Program-made: the position numbers and the translations under genes
Shown here: in pieces, positions 1-7,171 of the stretch
Numbering within the stretch: position 1 is the stretch's first letter
Layout of the letters: every line of letters starts with the position of its first letter
The notes under the pieces: generated by a model
Told to the model about the DNA's origin: nothing
Database searches by the model: none
The model's input: the letters and a program-made list of their open reading frames with translations, nothing else
IMG/VR virus record: IMGVR_UViG_3300042516_001481
Span: 1-34,748 of that record
Strand: one strand, 5' to 3'
Length of the DNA stretch: 34,748 nucleotides
Source of the DNA: a virus

Positions 1-127
1 AAAAATTTTATGTTGAAGCTAAGAATGAACAAAAGTTAGTTAATATTGAACGTGGAGAAGCATTAAGACTAATTTATACTGAAATAGCAAAAACAATAGA
101 ATTAAGTGGAGAAAACAAAAAGTATAT
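1..127. repeat. Terminal redundancy, left copy
   Basis: These 127 bases are identical to 34622-34748. The protein reading frame runs through the repeat without a break when the two ends are joined (the codon CAA spans 34621 and bases 1-2). A length of exactly 127 equals a common maximum assembler k-mer, so this is best read as the overlap of a circular assembly and not as a biological direct terminal repeat. Confidence 0.95.
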
Positions 128-776
128 TTTAGAGAATGACCAATTAAAAAACGTTGCTAAATTCATTTATGACTACTCTTTAGAACATCATAAGGGTATA
201 ACTATATCAGAACTAAGAAATGCTTTTAAATTAGGAATAAGCAATGAATTTGGAGAATATGTTGGTTATGGAACTGTAACCTTTACAAAATTCATTAAAG
301 GCTATATGAGTTCTATTAAAAGAGAACAAGCCATGAAAGAATGGTTTAAATACCAAATACCTACAACTGAAAAACCAATGACTAAATTCTTTGAGCAAAA
401 TTTACAAATAGCTAATTACTTTTTTTCAATATGCGAAGAAAAAAACTCGGAGCGTTTTGATACAATAATTAACCATGAAGACAATGTGATGCACTTACCT
501 TCTATTTATGAGTTCCTTTATGCTAATTATCAAATATCATTTTCACCTGAAAGCAAAGAAATAATCACAAAGAAAGCAAAGATTAAATACAATAATTATA
601 TTAACAAAGGTGGGTTGAAAAAAGCTGATACAAAAGGCTACGAACAATTAATTAATTCAGTTAAGTTTGGTGAAAATAGAACTTTTGACTTTTATTTAAA
701 AACACAGGCTTTAATCTTCTTAACTTTAAAACTAAAGCAACAAGGTAAAAAATTTGATAATTTAAAAAGAATATGA
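1..776 (+). CDS. Replication-associated protein, C-terminal part (gene crosses the circular junction)
   Basis: This is the continuation of the ATG at 34552; the joined gene is 846 nt and codes for 281 residues. The first in-frame ATG after the window start (306) is internal and should not be used as the start. The protein is highly charged and mostly helical by appearance, with the segment GITISELRNAFKLGISNEFG near residue 85-105 that looks like a small helical DNA- or protein-binding domain. I do not recognise a named family. It is translationally coupled (ATGA overlap) to the DnaD-like initiator gene upstream, the position held by helicase loaders (lambda P, DnaC-like) in many phages. A loader or initiator-partner role is inferred from position only. 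No Walker A motif is visible, so it is not a DnaC-type ATPase. Confidence 0.75.
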   Translation, partial: KFYVEAKNEQKLVNIERGEALRLIYTEIAKTIELSGENKKYILENDQLKNVAKFIYDYSLEHHKGITISELRNAFKLGISNEFGEYVGYGTVTFTKFIKGYMSSIKREQAMKEWFKYQIPTTEKPMTKFFEQNLQIANYFFSICEEKNSERFDTIINHEDNVMHLPSIYEFLYANYQISFSPESKEIITKKAKIKYNNYINKGGLKKADTKGYEQLINSVKFGENRTFDFYLKTQALIFLTLKLKQQGKKFDNLKRI

Positions 777-850
777 TGTTATGAATATAACTTACATCTT
801 TGCGCTATAAAGTATCGACTTATTTAAAAATTAACTAAAAACAAATAAAC

Positions 851-1000
851 ATGAAAACATACAATCAAACAAATCTTTCACTTATTTCTAAAACAGAATG
901 GTGGGTAAAAAAATTAGATGTAAACTCTATTCGTGGAACATTCGACTGGAATCAGTATCAAAAGTATTTAAAAGCTTTACAGAATAATGAAAAAAAGTGA
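851..1000 (+). CDS. Small hypothetical protein, 49 aa
   Basis: A short ORF from ATG 851 to TGA 998-1000. It is preceded by the A-rich leader acaaataaac that is typical of starts in this genome. The product is basic and contains WW at residues 17-18 and a second aromatic cluster (FDWNQYQKY, residues 31-39), which suggests a small folded protein and not random translation. No family is recognised. It sits alone between the replication gene that ends at 776 and the promoter at 1012-1043, so it may be the last gene of the early transcript. A hairpin (GTTAT-gaat-ATAAC, 778-791) lies just upstream. Confidence 0.55.
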   Translation: MKTYNQTNLSLISKTEWWVKKLDVNSIRGTFDWNQYQKYLKALQNNEKK

Positions 1001-1011
1001 TTATCAATTAA

Positions 1012-1043
1012 TTTGCTTTGCTATCTTTTTAATTATATCTTTG
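1012..1043 (+). promoter_or_regulatory. Bacteroidota-type promoter for the packaging/tail operon
   Basis: TTTG at 1012-1015 is followed by 20 bases and then TATCTTTG at 1036-1043, matching the -33/-7 consensus TTTG - 19 to 21 - TAnnTTTG of the Bacteroidota primary sigma factor. Transcription would start near 1050, about 10 bases before the ATG of the ParB-like gene at 1061. It is the only good promoter seen before a long run of tightly packed + strand genes. Confidence 0.65.
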
Positions 1044-1060
1044 TTATTAAATAGCTGAGA

Positions 1061-1564
1061 ATGAAAATCCAAAAAGTAAAAATTACTGCGATAAAAAGCA
1101 ATCCAAACAATCCAAGATTAATTAAGGATGACAAGTTCCATAAATTAGTAAAGTCAATTAAAGAATTTCCTCAAATGCTTGAGTTAAGACCAATAGTTGT
1201 AAATGATGAAATGGTTATACTTGGAGGTAACATGAGACACAAAGCATGTATTGAAGCTGGTTTAAAAGAAGTAACAATAGTAAAAGCAAGTGAATTAACC
1301 GAAGAACAACAAAAGGAATTTATAATTAAAGACAATGTTGGTTTTGGTGAATGGGATTGGGATATGATTGCAGACAATTGGGACTACCAATTAATAACTG
1401 AATGGGGTTTAGATATACCAGGTTTTAATTTAGATGAAAATTTTAATGAAGAAAAACCTTATAATTTTATGAATAAAGTAGTGGTTGAGTTTAAAACAAC
1501 TGAAGAAGCTCAAGTATATTTTGAAAAAGCAACAAAAGAAGGATTAAATGTAAAAATGTATTAA
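1061..1564 (+). CDS. ParB/Srx-like N-terminal domain protein (ParB-like nuclease fold)
   Basis: A protein of 167 residues. The N-terminal half has the ParB/Srx hallmarks: NPNNPR at 14-19 (the NPR box) and LGGNMRHKA at 54-62 (the GxxRxxA nucleotide-binding box). The C-terminal half carries GEWDWDMIADNW near 105-117, which often follows ParB-like domains in phage genes next to terminases. There is no HTH domain for parS binding, so it is not a partition protein. ParB-like folds bind or hydrolyse CTP or act as nucleases or modification partners. The next gene, 10 bases downstream, is a PAPS-reductase-like PP-loop protein; this pairing recalls IbrB/IbrA and DndB/DndC. A joint role in DNA or nucleotide modification is inference. 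Confidence 0.75.
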   Translation: MKIQKVKITAIKSNPNNPRLIKDDKFHKLVKSIKEFPQMLELRPIVVNDEMVILGGNMRHKACIEAGLKEVTIVKASELTEEQQKEFIIKDNVGFGEWDWDMIADNWDYQLITEWGLDIPGFNLDENFNEEKPYNFMNKVVVEFKTTEEAQVYFEKATKEGLNVKMY

Positions 1565-1574
1565 ATTAAAAAAA

Positions 1575-2438
1575 ATGAAAAATTTATATAAATTTAAAAC
1601 AGGATGCGGCTTATATAATGATTTAAGCAATGAAGAAATAAATAAATTTACTCATGTAGTTTCTTTTTCAGGCGGTAGAACATCCGCATATTTATTACAT
1701 AAAATGTTACAAGAATATGGTAAAGAAAATATTAAAGCTATTTTTGCAAACACGGGAAGAGAAAGTGAAGCTACATTAGAATTTGTGAGGGATTGTGAAA
1801 ATTATTTTGATATTCCTATTATTTGGTTAGAATATGATTTAGATGATGATAACAAAGAAATTTTTAAAAAAGTAAATTTTGAAACAGCAAATAGAGATGG
1901 GTTACCGTTATATAAATCTATTAAAAAAACTAAGGTAGTGCCAAATTTTTTTCAAAGGCATTGCACAATTAATACAAAAATTCAAACTATAAGTAGGTAT
2001 ATTGTTTCTGAAAAATTAAGAGAAGATGAGGTTATTCAATATATAGGTATAAGGCATGATGAACCAAAAAGATGGAGTAAATATTACGGACAATTTGATA
2101 TATCTGGAAGAATAAAATGTTATCCATTAGTTGACTGGAATATAAGCAAACAAATCGTTTTAGATTTTTGGAAACAAATGCCATTTGATTTAAAATTAGT
2201 TGAGCCATTTGGTAACTGCGATTTGTGTCATTTAAAATCTATTAAAAAAAGAATAGCAGTTTTAAAACAAAAACCTGAAGTATCATTGTATTGGTCAAAA
2301 ATAGAAGAAGAAATGGGACATACTTTTGATGCTGAATATTCAGTAAAGCAAATATATAAAATAGCAACTGGTCAAACTATTGCTGATTTATCAAAACAAA
2401 GAGATTACGATATTGAGTGTAATTGTAATGTAGACTAA
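1575..2438 (+). CDS. PAPS-reductase-like PP-loop protein (IbrA/DndC-like)
   Basis: A protein of 287 residues with a PP-loop ATP pyrophosphatase signature, FSGGRTSAY, at about 31-39, followed by an alternating Rossmann-like pattern (IKAIFANTGRE at 53-63). Cysteines C130 (FFQRHC), C215 and C218 (CDLC) form a likely metal or Fe-S site, as in DndC and related thiolation enzymes. Enzymes of this superfamily adenylate a substrate, often before sulphur transfer. Genuine PAPS reductases carry a different C-terminal cysteine motif, so sulphate assimilation is unlikely. It begins 10 bases after the ParB-like gene and ends one base before the small terminase, so it is expressed with packaging genes. A role in modifying phage DNA before packaging is possible but unproven. 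Confidence 0.75.
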   Translation: MKNLYKFKTGCGLYNDLSNEEINKFTHVVSFSGGRTSAYLLHKMLQEYGKENIKAIFANTGRESEATLEFVRDCENYFDIPIIWLEYDLDDDNKEIFKKVNFETANRDGLPLYKSIKKTKVVPNFFQRHCTINTKIQTISRYIVSEKLREDEVIQYIGIRHDEPKRWSKYYGQFDISGRIKCYPLVDWNISKQIVLDFWKQMPFDLKLVEPFGNCDLCHLKSIKKRIAVLKQKPEVSLYWSKIEEEMGHTFDAEYSVKQIYKIATGQTIADLSKQRDYDIECNCNVD

Positions 2439-2439
2439 A

Positions 2440-2823
2440 ATGGCATACGATAAAAAAAAGATATTCGAACAAGCAAAGGAAGTGATAGTTAAACATAAGC
2501 TGTTTTTTATTGAAGACATTGTTGCTTTTTTACCTTGTCAAAAGTCAACGTTTTATGATTTAATACCAGTAAGTTCAAACGAAATGAACGAACTAAAAGA
2601 ATTATTAAACCTTAACCGCACTGAGTTAAAAGTATCAATGCGATCTAAATGGTACAAGTCAAATGCTCCTGCATTACAAATGGCTTTAATGAAGCTAATT
2701 GCAAGCCCTGAAGAATTAAAACGTTTATCAATGACATACACCGACAATGAAACTAAGTTAAGCGGAGGGTTAAACATTAATGTAGTAAACAAAGAAGACA
2801 TCGACAACCTTAACAACCTTTGA
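2440..2823 (+). CDS. terS: Terminase small subunit (putative)
   Basis: A protein of 127 residues directly upstream of, and overlapping by 4 bases, the large terminase. It is helical and basic; residues 20-60 (FFIEDIVAFLPCQKSTFYDL) look like an HTH that would recognise the packaging site. The segment KWYKSNAPALQMALMKL at about 68-84 followed by EELKRLS is typical of small terminases of Bacteroidota phages. The assignment rests on size, position and this general pattern. Its final codons hold the TTG start of the large subunit (TTGA), giving coupled translation. Confidence 0.75.
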   Translation: MAYDKKKIFEQAKEVIVKHKLFFIEDIVAFLPCQKSTFYDLIPVSSNEMNELKELLNLNRTELKVSMRSKWYKSNAPALQMALMKLIASPEELKRLSMTYTDNETKLSGGLNINVVNKEDIDNLNNL

Positions 2824-3980
2824 ACACAACGAATGTATTCAGCAAACTTTTAAAAGCAAAATCCCGACTTGTAATAAGTCAGGGGGGAACTTCATCTAGT
2901 AAAACCTATTCAACCCTTCAATTACTTTATTTAATAGCTTACAAAAAGCAAGGAACTCATATTTCAATAGTAAGTGAAACGCTTCCGCATTTAAAAAGAG
3001 GAGCAATGAGGGACTTCTTTAAAATATTAAAAGAAGATGGGTTGTATTCAGAAAAGAATCATAACAAATCAGGGAATATTTATAATATAGGTAATTCAAT
3101 AATTGAATTTTTCAGTGCAGATAATGGAGATAAAGTAAGGGGAGCAAGAAGGGACTATCTATTTATAAATGAGTGCAACAATGTAAGTTTTGAAACTTAT
3201 AACCAGTTGGAAGTTAGAACAAAAAATCAAATTTATTTAGATTACAATCCAAGTCATGAGTTTTGGGTTCATGAAAACCTTTTGAGAAATGAAGTTGAAC
3301 ATACTTTCATTAAGTCGACTTATCGCGATAATCCTTACCTAGACAATAACATCGTAAAGTCAATTGAAAGCAGAAGATTAACCGATCCTAATTGGTGGCG
3401 AGTTTTCGGTGAGGGTGAACTTGGCTTTGCTGAAAGCTTAATTTTTACACATTGGAAACAAATAAAAAATATTCCTGAAGGTAATGTTGCATACGGGCTT
3501 GACTTTGGTTATAACCACCCGACTGCATTAGTAAAGGTTACTGAAAATGATGGAAAGTTTTATGCTGAACAATTGATTTATGAAAGCCATATGACTAACC
3601 AGCAATTAATTGAAAGGCTTAAACAATTAAATATTAATCGCACAGCAGAAATATTTGCAGACTATTCAAGACCTGAAAGCATACGTGAAATATATTTAGC
3701 TGGTTTCAATATAAAAGATGCTGTAAAGGATGTTAAAAAAGGAATTGATAGTGTTAAGTCAAAGGAGTTATACATACATGAAGGTAGCGTTGACTTAATT
3801 AAGGAGTTACGTTCTTATTCATGGAAAAAAGACCGAAACGAAAAACTACTCGAAGAGCCTATAAAAATAAATGATGATGCAACGGATGCTTTAAGATATT
3901 GCATCCATACTTGGAAAGCTCCTCAAATTACATTTATGAAGCCGAAAATTACTAACTTTGGAAGCCGAAACAATTACTAA
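2820..3980 (+). CDS. terL: Terminase large subunit (ATPase-nuclease)
   Basis: A protein of 386 residues that drives DNA into the prohead. The N-terminal ATPase has Walker A GGTSSSKT at 22-29 and a Walker B-like YLFINE at 113-118 with catalytic E118; the usual D before E is replaced by N. The C-terminal RNase H-like nuclease has acidic positions in YGLDFGY (about 222-228), FADYSRPE (about 279-286) and DDATDALRY (about 351-359). This matches the PBSX/Terminase_3 type. The start is TTG at 2820 inside the stop codon of the previous gene; the next in-frame ATG (M63) would remove the Walker A motif, so TTG must be right. Confidence 0.95.
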   Translation: MNTTNVFSKLLKAKSRLVISQGGTSSSKTYSTLQLLYLIAYKKQGTHISIVSETLPHLKRGAMRDFFKILKEDGLYSEKNHNKSGNIYNIGNSIIEFFSADNGDKVRGARRDYLFINECNNVSFETYNQLEVRTKNQIYLDYNPSHEFWVHENLLRNEVEHTFIKSTYRDNPYLDNNIVKSIESRRLTDPNWWRVFGEGELGFAESLIFTHWKQIKNIPEGNVAYGLDFGYNHPTALVKVTENDGKFYAEQLIYESHMTNQQLIERLKQLNINRTAEIFADYSRPESIREIYLAGFNIKDAVKDVKKGIDSVKSKELYIHEGSVDLIKELRSYSWKKDRNEKLLEEPIKINDDATDALRYCIHTWKAPQITFMKPKITNFGSRNNY

Positions 3981-4532
3981 ATGATAAAAGCAGAAATAAA
4001 AGGGAAGGAATACGATATTCCAACAAGCTGGGCTGATGTGCCTTACATTAAAGCAATTGAAATAATAAAGATTAAAGAACCTGACTTAGCTTTATGTAAA
4101 TTAATAGGAATTGAAATTGAAGAACTTAACAGCCTTCAAAACAAGTCAGTTGCTATTCTTTATAATTGCGTTCAATTTATTAGTGATGTTTCAATAATGG
4201 AAAGCAATGAGCCAAAAGAAAAATACAAAGATTTTGACTATGGTTCTAAAAGTTATGGCGATACGGAAAAAGTAAGAAACATAATTAGCCAAAATTCAGA
4301 TAAAAGCTTTTTGGATTTAGCACCTGAAATTATTAAACATTTAACTGGGGACGATATAAGTAACGAGCCATTCAGCGATGTAATTGGGACTGTAGGTTTT
4401 TTTTTAAAGCAATGGATGACTTCTACAAGCAATATTCAGAGCTTAATGAAAGCAGTCGGGATGAAAAACAACTTATTGCAGGAATTGAAAGACTCGACAG
4501 GTTCGGGAGCTTCGGTACTTACGTTGAGTTAG
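3981..4532 (+). CDS. Tail assembly chaperone, short form (G-like)
   Basis: A protein of 183 residues starting one base after the terL stop. The N-terminus (IKGKEYDIPTSWADVPYIK) is of a type common in Bacteroidota phages. At residues 140-142 the codons TTT TTT TTA form the heptamer U UUU UUA, and the -1 frame continues open to 4660. This is the layout of the G/GT tail chaperones of siphoviruses, which keep the tape measure soluble during tail assembly. The -1 product would have 226 residues. The tape measure gene is six kilobases further on, further than usual, so the chaperone role is inferred from the frameshift architecture. The C-terminal 40 residues in frame 0 are low complexity (ST-rich). 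Confidence 0.7.
   Translation: MIKAEIKGKEYDIPTSWADVPYIKAIEIIKIKEPDLALCKLIGIEIEELNSLQNKSVAILYNCVQFISDVSIMESNEPKEKYKDFDYGSKSYGDTEKVRNIISQNSDKSFLDLAPEIIKHLTGDDISNEPFSDVIGTVGFFLKQWMTSTSNIQSLMKAVGMKNNLLQELKDSTGSGASVLTLS
4400..4406 (+). other. Candidate -1 ribosomal frameshift site, U UUU UUA
   Basis: Frame-0 codons here read TTT (4401-4403) TTA (4404-4406), preceded by T, which is a canonical X XXY YYZ heptamer and the same one used by HIV-1 gag-pol. The surrounding run is nine Ts (4397-4405). Slipping back by one base leads into KAMDDFYKQY and an ORF ending at 4660. The downstream sequence has no obvious strong hairpin by eye. Confidence 0.65.
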
Positions 4533-4660
4533 CAAGAAAAGGAGCATTGGGTTCTACTATTGAAGAGGTTTTAAAACAATCAACAAGAGTAGTTTACCAT
4601 TTAATGTTATACGATAAATTAAAGTCAGAATACGAAAGAGAATTATTAAAACAAAAATGA
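4412..4660 (+). CDS. Tail assembly chaperone, T-like extension in -1 frame
   Basis: This frame is -1 relative to the gene above and overlaps it by 121 nt. It encodes 82 residues from the ATG at 4412, or 84 if entered at 4406 by frameshift. The sequence is charged and helical (RDEKQLIAGIERLDRFG, then KSEYERELLKQK at the end), as expected for the T domain of a GT fusion. Independent initiation at ATG 4412 remains possible, but the heptamer only a few bases upstream favours fusion to the preceding product. Its stop overlaps the start of the next small gene (ATGA at 4657). Confidence 0.65.
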   Translation: MDDFYKQYSELNESSRDEKQLIAGIERLDRFGSFGTYVELARKGALGSTIEEVLKQSTRVVYHLMLYDKLKSEYERELLKQK

Positions 4661-4830
4661 ACGAAATAGAATGCGCTTTTTATTTAATTGGTAAGTTTTA
4701 TATTAATACTATAATAAGAAGCAAAGAAGAGGCTGTTAAATGTAGTATTTTAGCCGTAGAAGAAATACTAAAAGAAACCGAAAACGAAACTTATTGGAAT
4801 GAGGTTAAAAATATTCTAACTAAACTATGA
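4657..4830 (+). CDS. Small hypothetical protein, 57 aa
   Basis: An ORF from ATG 4657 to TGA 4828-4830, joined by ATGA overlaps both to the chaperone extension upstream and to the gene at 4827. The unbroken chain of overlaps is the main evidence that it is a gene. The product begins MNEIECAFYLIGKFY and contains helical charged segments (KEEAVKCSILAVEEILKE). No family is recognised; position suggests a minor tail-assembly factor. Confidence 0.65.
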   Translation: MNEIECAFYLIGKFYINTIIRSKEEAVKCSILAVEEILKETENETYWNEVKNILTKL

Positions 4831-5264
4831 CAATTATACAAGCAATAAGAGAAAGCGTACAAGATAGCATTCAAAATTCATTATTTGTTTATGGCAGAAA
4901 TTCCGATACTGCATTAGAATCTGCTAAAGAATTAAACATAGGTACATTTGTTTATTTAGAACCAATACAAAAAACAGGAAATTTAACAGACGGTTTTTTA
5001 ACTGATAATATAACTATTGGTTTTTTAACTCAGGATGAACCTGACAGCTCAAGTGATGAAGAAATAAACGAAGAAAGCAGCGAATCAATGGAACAAAAAG
5101 TTGCTGAAATGGAAAACGTTGCGATTGACTGGTTAGATTATTTCTGTAACAACTATACATATTCATTAAACGGAAATTATAATTTACAGCCTGTATTTAG
5201 GATTAAGAATGTTATGACTGGAGTTTTATTAACTTTCCAATTTATTGAGCCTAAACAATGCTAA
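4827..5264 (+). CDS. Putative tail completion/terminator protein
   Basis: A protein of 145 residues between the chaperone cluster and an HK97-gp10-like gene. The order chaperone, completion proteins is a common tail-module arrangement. An acidic, serine-rich stretch (EPDSSSDEEINEESSES, about 71-88) lies in the middle and would be a disordered loop. The C-terminal half (IDWLDYFCNNY..LQPVFRIKNVMTGVLLTFQF) has the alpha/beta alternation seen in tail terminators. I do not recognise a defined family; the call is from context. Confidence 0.5.
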   Translation: MTIIQAIRESVQDSIQNSLFVYGRNSDTALESAKELNIGTFVYLEPIQKTGNLTDGFLTDNITIGFLTQDEPDSSSDEEINEESSESMEQKVAEMENVAIDWLDYFCNNYTYSLNGNYNLQPVFRIKNVMTGVLLTFQFIEPKQC

Positions 5265-5797
5265 CTTTAAGCCAACAACTTATTATTGAGCAATTTGCAG
5301 CAAAAGTAGTTGCTGAAATAAAACATGTTTTAAAAACAAAGCCATTAACAAGAAAGTCGGTACGTTATGAGAATGGCACAAGAAAGGAAAGCACATTTCA
5401 AAGTCCTGTTTCTGCGAGTGGCAAATTAGATAATAGTGTACGCTTTGAGTTAACCGAAACTGAATTAATTATTTATGCAGAAGATTATATTTATTTTTCT
5501 ATTTACGGAAGAAAGCCAACTCAAAGTGGAGGAAGCGGAACTTTAAAAGATAAAATAAAAAAATGGATAAGTGACAAAGGAATTCAAAGTACAATTGACA
5601 AAGATACTTTGGCTTTTTTAATTACTCGAAAAATACATAGAGAGGGTAATTCACTTTATTTATTTAGCGGCAAAAAGAATTCAGGCTTACTTGAAAATAT
5701 AATAACAAGTCAAATGATTAACGAGTATAATTCTAAATTTACAAAACAATTGGAGCTTGACATTAAATCTGAATTTTTAAAAGACTTTGGCAACTAA
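5258..5797 (+). CDS. HK97 gp10-like head-tail/tail completion protein (putative)
   Basis: A protein of 179 residues overlapping the previous gene by 7 nt. Residues 60-95 (SGKLDNSVRFELTETELIIYAEDYIYFSIYGRKPTQ) follow the gp10-family pattern in which a basic N-terminus is followed by beta strands and a YxxYxxxGRKP-type turn, then a helical domain (LKDKIKKWISDKGI). Proteins of this family join the tail to the connector. The match is from pattern only. Its last codons overlap the TTG start of the next gene at 5787. Confidence 0.5.
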   Translation: MLTLSQQLIIEQFAAKVVAEIKHVLKTKPLTRKSVRYENGTRKESTFQSPVSASGKLDNSVRFELTETELIIYAEDYIYFSIYGRKPTQSGGSGTLKDKIKKWISDKGIQSTIDKDTLAFLITRKIHREGNSLYLFSGKKNSGLLENIITSQMINEYNSKFTKQLELDIKSEFLKDFGN

Positions 5798-6590
5798 CGT
5801 AACATTATCACAACAACCAGCGCAACTTTGGAATTCAGCCTATTCCGATATTACTTTTGTATTTGACTTTAAGTCTTATTTGATTAGTAGTATTTCTGAG
5901 CAAATAGTTTCAAGTGTTGGAACTGGTTATGCACAAATAACAATTTCAAATACTTGGGATATTAATCCCGTTAAAAATGAGTACGTATTTATTGATAGTG
6001 GAAGCTATACAGGAATTCATAGAGTTTTAAGTTCAACAAGTAGTACGGTAGTAATTGATTTTGATTACTCAACCGCATTATCTGGTACGGTTTATATAAA
6101 GAGTTTAAGACTTCCACAATTTACACTTTATAAAGGTTTTCAAAGTGATGAGTCATTTCCTGATGCATTGCCTTATACCTTAGTAACTAATTTCACATAT
6201 TCGTTTAATCAAAACATACAAATAGAAATAAACATTAAAGGCTTAGTACAAAAGATATTTCAAATACAAGCTCCAAACATTTACCAAGATTATGACTTCA
6301 GCGTTTTTAATGCTGTTCGTTTAAGTTGGGATGGTGAAGAAACAGTTTATTTCTTAGTATTAAATTCAAGTATACCAACAAGTGAACTGAATGCTAAATT
6401 TGTAAGTGGTGCTTTACCTTTGACAAATGTAGATGAACCTTTATTATTTGGATGCGGAAATACTTTTTTAACTGTATTTGACGGGGGTTTCCCTAAACTT
6501 AATATTTATAACGGATTTACACAAACAAGCGTAGGATTCAATAATGCATTTCAAACTAACCAATTCTCACAAGGATTTGATATAAATTAA
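5787..6590 (+). CDS. Hypothetical tail protein, beta-rich
   Basis: A protein of 267 residues with a TTG start at 5787, inside the end of the previous gene. Choosing the TTG gives MATNVTLSQQ, in line with the MAT/MAQ starts of neighbouring structural genes, and I see no other good start before residue 100. The sequence is dominated by alternating hydrophobic residues and S/T/N-rich turns, as in tail-tip or baseplate beta proteins. No known family is recognised. It lies between completion proteins and fibre-like genes, so a virion role is likely. Confidence 0.6.
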   Translation: MATNVTLSQQPAQLWNSAYSDITFVFDFKSYLISSISEQIVSSVGTGYAQITISNTWDINPVKNEYVFIDSGSYTGIHRVLSSTSSTVVIDFDYSTALSGTVYIKSLRLPQFTLYKGFQSDESFPDALPYTLVTNFTYSFNQNIQIEINIKGLVQKIFQIQAPNIYQDYDFSVFNAVRLSWDGEETVYFLVLNSSIPTSELNAKFVSGALPLTNVDEPLLFGCGNTFLTVFDGGFPKLNIYNGFTQTSVGFNNAFQTNQFSQGFDIN

Positions 6591-6592
6591 TT

Positions 6593-7171
6593 ATGGCACA
6601 AAAAACAAAAGCGCAGATATTAGCAGAAATAGCAAGTTTATTGGCGGACAATACAACAGGCGATATTTCAGCTTCAGATGTAAGAACTGTAGTAAATGAC
6701 ATTACTGATAGTTATGAAGATTTAATTACTGCTGGGACTACTTCACAATATTGGAGGGGTGATAAAACATGGCAAACATTTCCTGTTACTGAATTAACAG
6801 GAAGTTTAACCGCTGCTCAAATTAACGCATTAGATACAACACCAATTACTTTATTGGCTGCTGCTGGTGCTAATAAGTATTATGTTATTGAAAATACATC
6901 ATTTCATTACAAAGCTGGAACAACTGGATTTACAACCGCTGGAAATTTAAGACTAAAATATGTAACTGCTAATAGAAATATATTTACAACTTTAAATACA
7001 TCAACTTTAACAGGAACAACTGATAGAGTATATATTGGAGTGCCAGCGGCATTAGATTTAGAAAATACAATAATAAATGATTCAATTTCAGTAGATTGTT
7101 CAGCAGCTATTTCAGGAGGAGACGGAACAATTAATTATTCAATTAAATACAGAATAGTAACAACTTCATAA
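6593..7171 (+). CDS. Tail-fibre-like or tail-tip accessory protein
   Basis: A protein of 192 residues. The N-terminus (MAQKTKAQILAEIASLLADNTTGDISASDVRTVVNDI, first ~37 residues) is a helical anchoring segment often found at the start of tail fibre proteins of Bacteroidota phages, followed by a QYWRGDKTWQTFP turn that is also common in fibres. The rest is beta-rich. The length is short for a receptor-binding fibre, so it may be a small decoration or side fibre. It begins two bases after the previous stop and ends by overlapping the next ATG. Confidence 0.6.
   Translation: MAQKTKAQILAEIASLLADNTTGDISASDVRTVVNDITDSYEDLITAGTTSQYWRGDKTWQTFPVTELTGSLTAAQINALDTTPITLLAAAGANKYYVIENTSFHYKAGTTGFTTAGNLRLKYVTANRNIFTTLNTSTLTGTTDRVYIGVPAALDLENTIINDSISVDCSAAISGGDGTINYSIKYRIVTTS

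Noticed and set aside
1-127. Biological direct terminal repeats as in T7-like phages
   Set aside because: The length of exactly 127 bp fits an assembly k-mer overlap and the repeat lies inside a coding gene.
306-776. Gene start at ATG 306
   Set aside because: The frame is open upstream through base 3 and, across the junction, to the ATG at 34552, which overlaps the previous stop.
795-802. CATCTTTG as a promoter for the 49-residue gene at 851
   Set aside because: One mismatch to TAnnTTTG and no TTTG at 19-21 bases upstream.
987-1058. A 23-codon ORF encoding a hydrophobic peptide (MKKSDYQLICFAIFLIISLL)
   Set aside because: It overlaps the previous small gene and lies across the promoter at 1012-1043; the T-rich promoter DNA would by itself give hydrophobic codons. 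Weak support as a gene.
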